From NCBI GenBank assembly GCA_934636325.1, contig CAKUAK010000060.1:1-9813 (forward strand): a stretch of DNA of 9,813 bases, read 5' to 3'. The translations under genes and the position numbers were made by a program. The notes beneath the pieces are model-generated. The model ran no database searches. It was not told the origin of the DNA and saw only the letters and a program-made list of their open reading frames with translations. Shown here one piece after another: positions 7,486-9,813 of the stretch. How positions within the stretch are numbered: the stretch's first letter is position 1; every line of letters begins with the position of its first letter. Origin of the DNA: an uncultured Eubacteriales bacterium (lineage in GTDB: Bacteria; Bacillota; Clostridia; Oscillospirales; Butyricicoccaceae).

Positions 7486-7723
7486 GTTTCTGTATCGCGC
7501 AGACCCCGCTTCTTTCCCTCTCGGAGCTGCAAAAACCGCCTGCGTTGCGAATAAGGCGTTATCGACGGGTGAAGTTTTATATTCGACATCATCGCCCCGG
7601 CCTGATCTCTGCAAAAACGCAAAAAGAGATCAAGATCAGTATCATACACCCGCACAGTCTTTAGGCTGTATTTTCTAATCTCGATCTCTGTTAAATAATC
7701 TTTTTTACCGCTTCGAGACGCAT
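7482..7723 (-). pseudogene. Remnant of a XerC/XerD-like tyrosine recombinase, N-terminal domain only
   Basis: Residues encoded by 7697-7602 read DYLTEIEIRKYS-LKTVRVYDTDLDLFLRFCRDQ. This matches the pattern of the SAM-like core-binding domain of XerC/D and phage integrases (a leading helix, R-x-x-S-x-x-T-x-x-x-Y, then D-L-x-x-F-L-x-F). An ATG at 7723 with AGGGGGA 7 nt upstream begins MRLEAVKK but stops after ten codons. It is in the wrong frame by one base at an A6 tract (7706-7701). With one extra A, or a -1 slip, it joins smoothly to DYLTEIE. After the matching segment the open frame runs to a TGA at 7484-7482 without integrase features. No catalytic R-H-R-Y region exists here in any minus frame I read. 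It looks like the 5' tip of a lost recombinase gene; a functional small protein is less likely. The family match rests on pattern recognition alone. Confidence 0.5.
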
Positions 7724-7865
7724 ATTTAGATCCCCCTGTATATCGCAGCAGAAGATTCATGTATGTCATCGCTCAGCCGGTTTTACTTTATTTTTTTAAG
7801 TGACACCCGCTTAAAAGTTCAGATTTATGCAAACTTTTCGTTCAAATCCGGGCTTTTCGCCTCAA

Positions 7866-8591
7866 TTAGTCCTGATCCCAGTTATGCCACACGTTCTGAA
7901 TATCGTCGTTATCCTCCATCAGCTCAAGCATTTTGGTCATGTTCTTTATGTCGTCCTCATTTGTCAGCTTGACATAGGTCTGGGGGACCATCTCTATCTG
8001 GGCTTCAAGGAAGGTCAGGCCTTGCTTTGAAAGCTCGTCCTTGACGGCGTCAAAGTCGTCGGGATCGGTATAGACCTCGAATACATCCTCGGAGGCATCA
8101 AAGTCGGCGGCGCCGGCATCGAGGGCCTGCATCATGACGGCCTCTTCGTCAAGATCCTCGCCGTCGATAACGATGACACCCTTGCGGTCGAACTGCCAGG
8201 AAACACATCCGGCAGCACCCAGATTTCCGCCGTACTTATCGAAATAATGCCTGACATCGGCAACGGTGCGGTTGCGGTTATCGGTAAGGCACTCGGCGAT
8301 GACAGCAATACCGGCAGGGCCGTAGCCTTCGTAGTTTATGTACTCATAGTTTTCGGCCGCGGCGCCGCTCTGGTATTTCTGAAGGGTGCGGTTGATGTTG
8401 TCGTTGGGCACGTTTTCACTCTTTGCCCTGGCGATGATGGCCGCCAGTTTAGAGTTGCTGGCAGGATCAGCGCCGCCTTCACGGATAGCGATAGCCATCT
8501 CGCGGGCATACTTTGTGAATATCTTTGCCTTTTTGGCGTCCTGCGCGCCCTTTGTTTTTTGTATATTATGCCATTTGGAATGTCCCGACAT
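7866..8591 (-). CDS. yebC: YebC/TACO1-family translation factor
   Basis: Cytosolic protein of the YebC/PmpR/TACO1 family. It has long been annotated as a probable DNA-binding transcriptional regulator; recent work on the family supports a role on the ribosome, easing translation of difficult stretches such as polyproline. It has 241 residues, the normal length. Family marks: SGHSKWHNI at the N-terminus with a lysine-rich segment after it; NVPNDNINRT; the DNRNRT signature; GGNLGAAGCVSWQF (a cysteine where serine is usual); and the C-terminal NDDIQNVWHNW. The frame is open further upstream to 8624, but the start at 8591 is set by AGGAGG at 8604-8599 (7 nt spacing) and by the invariant MSGHSKW start. 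It is divergent from the XRE gene and upstream of the recombinase remnant. No obvious terminator follows. Confidence 0.97.
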   Translation of the reverse strand: MSGHSKWHNIQKTKGAQDAKKAKIFTKYAREMAIAIREGGADPASNSKLAAIIARAKSENVPNDNINRTLQKYQSGAAAENYEYINYEGYGPAGIAVIAECLTDNRNRTVADVRHYFDKYGGNLGAAGCVSWQFDRKGVIVIDGEDLDEEAVMMQALDAGAADFDASEDVFEVYTDPDDFDAVKDELSKQGLTFLEAQIEMVPQTYVKLTNEDDIKNMTKMLELMEDNDDIQNVWHNWDQD

Positions 8592-8598
8592 AATAGAA

Positions 8599-8604
8599 CC
8601 TCCT
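8599..8604 (-). promoter_or_regulatory. Ribosome binding site that decides the yebC start
   Basis: A perfect AGGAGG, 7 nt before the ATG at 8591. It excludes the in-frame upstream ATG at 8624. Confidence 0.85.
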
Positions 8605-8633
8605 ATACAGTAAAATCTACTCAAATATTTTTA

Positions 8634-8662
8634 AGCATAACAATAAATCGGGATTGTGTCAA
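8634..8662 (-). promoter_or_regulatory. Main sigma-A promoter of yebC
   Basis: A consensus TTGACA (8662-8657), 17-nt spacer, and TATGCT (8639-8634). Predicted start near 8627 gives a leader of about 36 nt carrying the AGGAGG site. Confidence 0.7.
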
Positions 8663-8721
8663 TATCCGCTCCACGATGCGGAGATGATTTTTGACCCCTT
8701 ACCACATATGCCTTGTTTTTG

Positions 8722-8730
8722 ATTATACCA
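8722..8730 (-). promoter_or_regulatory. Possible second, upstream yebC promoter (extended -10)
   Basis: TGGTATAAT on the minus strand is a perfect extended -10 element with no recognisable -35. It would start a transcript near 8715, about 120 nt before yebC, passing through the two alternative short stems at 8666-8684. Confidence 0.4.
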
Positions 8731-8762
8731 TATCACCTGTATTATTTAAAGAATAGATTTGC

Positions 8763-8782
8763 AAAAAAGCCGCTGCTTCGGC
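8763..8782 (-). terminator. Weak terminator-like hairpin
   Basis: On the minus strand GCCG-AAGCAG-CGGC is followed directly by TTTTTT. The stem is only 4 bp, though all GC. It would block antisense transcription from the XRE region into the yebC promoters. No gene obviously needs it. Confidence 0.25.
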
Positions 8783-8874
8783 ACATCCGCGCCGTATTTT
8801 CGACCACGATGATACTTTAGCGAAACGCAGCAAATAAAAAACTTTATTTTAAGTAGAAAACACCGCCGAACATG

Positions 8875-8883
8875 TGATATAAT
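8875..8883 (+). promoter_or_regulatory. Extended -10 promoter of the XRE gene
   Basis: TGATATAAT is a perfect extended -10 with a poor -35, giving a leader of about 60 nt. A second TATAAT at 8923-8928 lacks upstream elements. The palindrome AAATAAA-n4-TTTATTT ending at 8849 is just upstream, where an activator or autorepressor could sit. Confidence 0.5.
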
Positions 8884-8949
8884 GTATAAAAAGAATACCG
8901 CAAATGAAAGAGATATGAGATATATAATTTTTGAAACGGTGGGAAAATA

Positions 8950-9645
8950 ATGAAAGAAGTCAGCCTGCATATAGGCAGCCGCATAAGGCTTTACCGCAAG
9001 GCAAAAAAACTGACCCTGCTCGAGCTTTCGGAAAAGATACATAAAAGCAAAGCCACCCTCTCCAAGTACGAGACCGGCGACATAACGATCGACATAGAGA
9101 CCCTTTTCGACATCGCCGATGTCCTCGGCGTCAAGGTCCAACAGCTGATCGACTATATCCCGGAAGCCCAGGCCGAAGCGCCGCAGAAAAATATGGGGGC
9201 GTTTTTCCCCCAGCGCCGGACATATGTTTATTTCTATGACGGCCGCTTCAAGCGCATCGTCCGCAACATACTGGAGATCGACCAGAATGCCGTCACATTT
9301 TATTATGACATCGCCTCCTTCGACGACCCGGAAAACTGCCGCAACCTCTTTTTCGGCAGCGTAGAGTATTTTGATACCTTTACCAATTTCTCGCTGGAGA
9401 GCCAGAGCAACCGCATGGAGAACGCGACGCTGTGCGCCGTCAATCCTCTCGACCGCGGCGCGCAGGTGCTTGGACTTCTCTCGGGCATATCCCGATACCC
9501 CATCCTGCCGATCTCGATAAAATGCATCATCTCGCCCGAGCTGCTTGAAGAAAACGAAGAGCTGAAGGAAAAGCTGCTGCTTTCCAAAAAGGACGTCAAG
9601 ATGTCAAAGACCCTCAATATGTTCGCCGTCGAGCAGATCGATTGA
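8950..9645 (+). CDS. XRE-family HTH regulator with an unrecognised C-terminal domain
   Basis: A 231-residue protein with an N-terminal Cro/C1-type helix-turn-helix (residues 7-68). It shows IGSRIRLYRKAKKLTLLELS, the turn into recognition helix SKATLSKYETG (33-43), and the closing DIADVLGVKVQQLID. This half should bind DNA, probably as a dimer. A charged/Ala-rich linker (71-82) leads to residues 85-231, which I do not recognise. This part is mixed and looks beta-rich (YVYFYDGRFKRIVRNILEI, AVTFYYDI, NLFFGSVEYFDTFTNF), then has GLLSGISRYPILPISIKCII and a helical, Glu/Lys-rich end. It does not resemble peptidase S24, cupin or TPR domains and may sense a ligand. The start at 8950 has only a weak GGTGGGA site about 6 nt upstream. 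No transmembrane segment is evident. It is divergent from yebC; no target gene is visible in the window. Confidence 0.9.
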   Translation: MKEVSLHIGSRIRLYRKAKKLTLLELSEKIHKSKATLSKYETGDITIDIETLFDIADVLGVKVQQLIDYIPEAQAEAPQKNMGAFFPQRRTYVYFYDGRFKRIVRNILEIDQNAVTFYYDIASFDDPENCRNLFFGSVEYFDTFTNFSLESQSNRMENATLCAVNPLDRGAQVLGLLSGISRYPILPISIKCIISPELLEENEELKEKLLLSKKDVKMSKTLNMFAVEQID

Positions 9646-9692
9646 GTTTTTCTAAAAGCGAGAATATAAAAACATCGCCGCAGATACGTTCC

Positions 9693-9730
9693 CCCCTCAC
9701 AGGGGTAACAAGTAATTCCTGGGATACCCC
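9693..9730 (+). other. Upstream pairings that compete with the terminal stem-loop
   Basis: CCCC (9693-9696) can pair with GGGG (9702-9705) across a 5-nt loop. Alternatively GGGGTA (9702-9707) can pair with TACCCC (9725-9730), whose C run is also the start of the 9727-9763 stem. The pairings are mutually exclusive in the manner of an attenuator. No riboswitch class or leader peptide was recognised. Confidence 0.35.
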
Positions 9731-9763
9731 GGCAGGTCATCGTGTTTACGATGCCTGCCGGGG
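9727..9763 (+). terminator. Long stem-loop after the XRE gene, probable terminator
   Basis: CCCCGGCAGG (9727-9736), one bulged T, CATCGT (9738-9743), loop GTTT, then the full complement at 9748-9763, giving 16 bp in all. The tail CTTCTCTGTG is pyrimidine-rich but not a proper T run, so termination may be incomplete or the hairpin may have another role. It lies 81 nt after the XRE stop. Upstream segments can pair with its 5' arm. Confidence 0.6.
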
Positions 9764-9813
9764 CTTCTCTGTGTCCTGGGTTTGTAGGGGTTCCGGTGCT
9801 TCCATCGTTTCTT

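Larger units (their letters stand above)
7371..7865. other. AT-rich gap between yebC and lepA
   Basis: About 495 nt without an intact gene. On the minus strand it holds the lepA promoter (7457-7485) and a decayed tyrosine-recombinase fragment (7482-7723). Between the fragment and the yebC stop there is only AT-rich DNA with one weak inverted repeat (AAAAGTT 7813-7819 with AACTTTT 7832-7838, 12-nt loop). I see no convincing terminator for yebC, so some read-through toward lepA is possible. A second TTGACA on the minus strand near 7419-7424 lacks a good -10. Confidence 0.6.
8592..8949. other. Divergent regulatory region between yebC and the XRE gene
   Basis: About 358 nt with no gene I can support. 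It holds two candidate yebC promoters on the minus strand (8634-8662 and 8722-8730) and an extended -10 promoter for the XRE gene (8875-8883). An AT palindrome, AAATAAA-n4-TTTATTT (8832-8849), lies upstream of that promoter and could be an operator. A small GC hairpin with T6 on the minus strand (8763-8782) could stop transcription entering from the right. Between 8666 and 8684 two alternative short stems can form (CCGC with GCGG, or CTCC with GGAG). Confidence 0.5.

Noticed and set aside
7810..7840. A possible yebC terminator
   Set aside because: The only inverted repeat (AAAAGTT/AACTTTT) is AT-only with a 12-nt loop and no proper T tract on the minus strand, so it is too weak to call.
8592..8624. 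An eleven-residue N-terminal extension of YebC
   Set aside because: A perfect AGGAGG and the invariant MSGHSKW start place the real beginning at 8591.
8746..9141. A 131-codon minus-strand frame over the yebC-XRE region
   Set aside because: It overlaps the HTH coding sequence on the other strand, has low-complexity hydrophobic content from AT-rich DNA, and lacks a good ribosome binding site.
1..9813. CRISPR array, tRNA/rRNA genes, intact insertion sequence, toxin-antitoxin or defence cluster
   Set aside because: Reading both strands showed no spaced direct repeats, no tRNA-like cloverleaf or rRNA sequence, no transposase, and no defence-type gene set.

Overview
The window looks like chromosomal DNA from a moderately GC-rich Firmicute, most likely a Clostridia/Oscillospiraceae-type anaerobe. 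The grounds are a single-chain (alpha2) glycyl-tRNA synthetase, adjacent lepA and hemW, strong AGGAGG-type ribosome binding sites and AT-rich sigma-A-like promoters between GC-richer genes. The taxonomic placement is an inference from gene content and style; no rRNA or other marker is present. Most of the window is ordinary housekeeping sequence.

Layout from left to right. A MATE-family efflux transporter lies on the minus strand (18-1412). It is divergent from a plus-strand pair, glyS (glycyl-tRNA synthetase) and a class I/II PLP aminotransferase. These share a good promoter at 1616-1644 and end at a strong 13-bp hairpin terminator (4338-4375). Converging on that terminator is a minus-strand operon, lepA then hemW, joined by a one-base TAATG overlap. 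Upstream of lepA is a roughly 495-nt AT-rich gap. It holds the lepA promoter and a short decayed piece of a tyrosine recombinase (XerC/D-like N-terminal domain) whose frame is broken at an A6G tract. Next is yebC, also on the minus strand, with a TTGACA promoter. It is divergent from a plus-strand XRE-type regulator (8950-9645) with a conserved-looking C-terminal half that I do not recognise. The window ends in a highly structured segment with a 16-bp stem-loop and competing upstream pairings.

How the genes fit together. Three products act on translation: GlyRS charges tRNA, LepA/EF4 acts on stalled or mistranslocated ribosomes, and YebC is a TACO1-type translation factor. HemW is a radical SAM heme chaperone that very often sits beside lepA. 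The MATE pump, the aminotransferase and the XRE regulator have no clear functional link to these.

I found no CRISPR array, tRNA, rRNA, intact insertion sequence or defence cluster. The items most worth a second look are the recombinase remnant with its slippery heptamer, the C-terminal domain of the XRE regulator, and the attenuator-like set of pairings at the right end.
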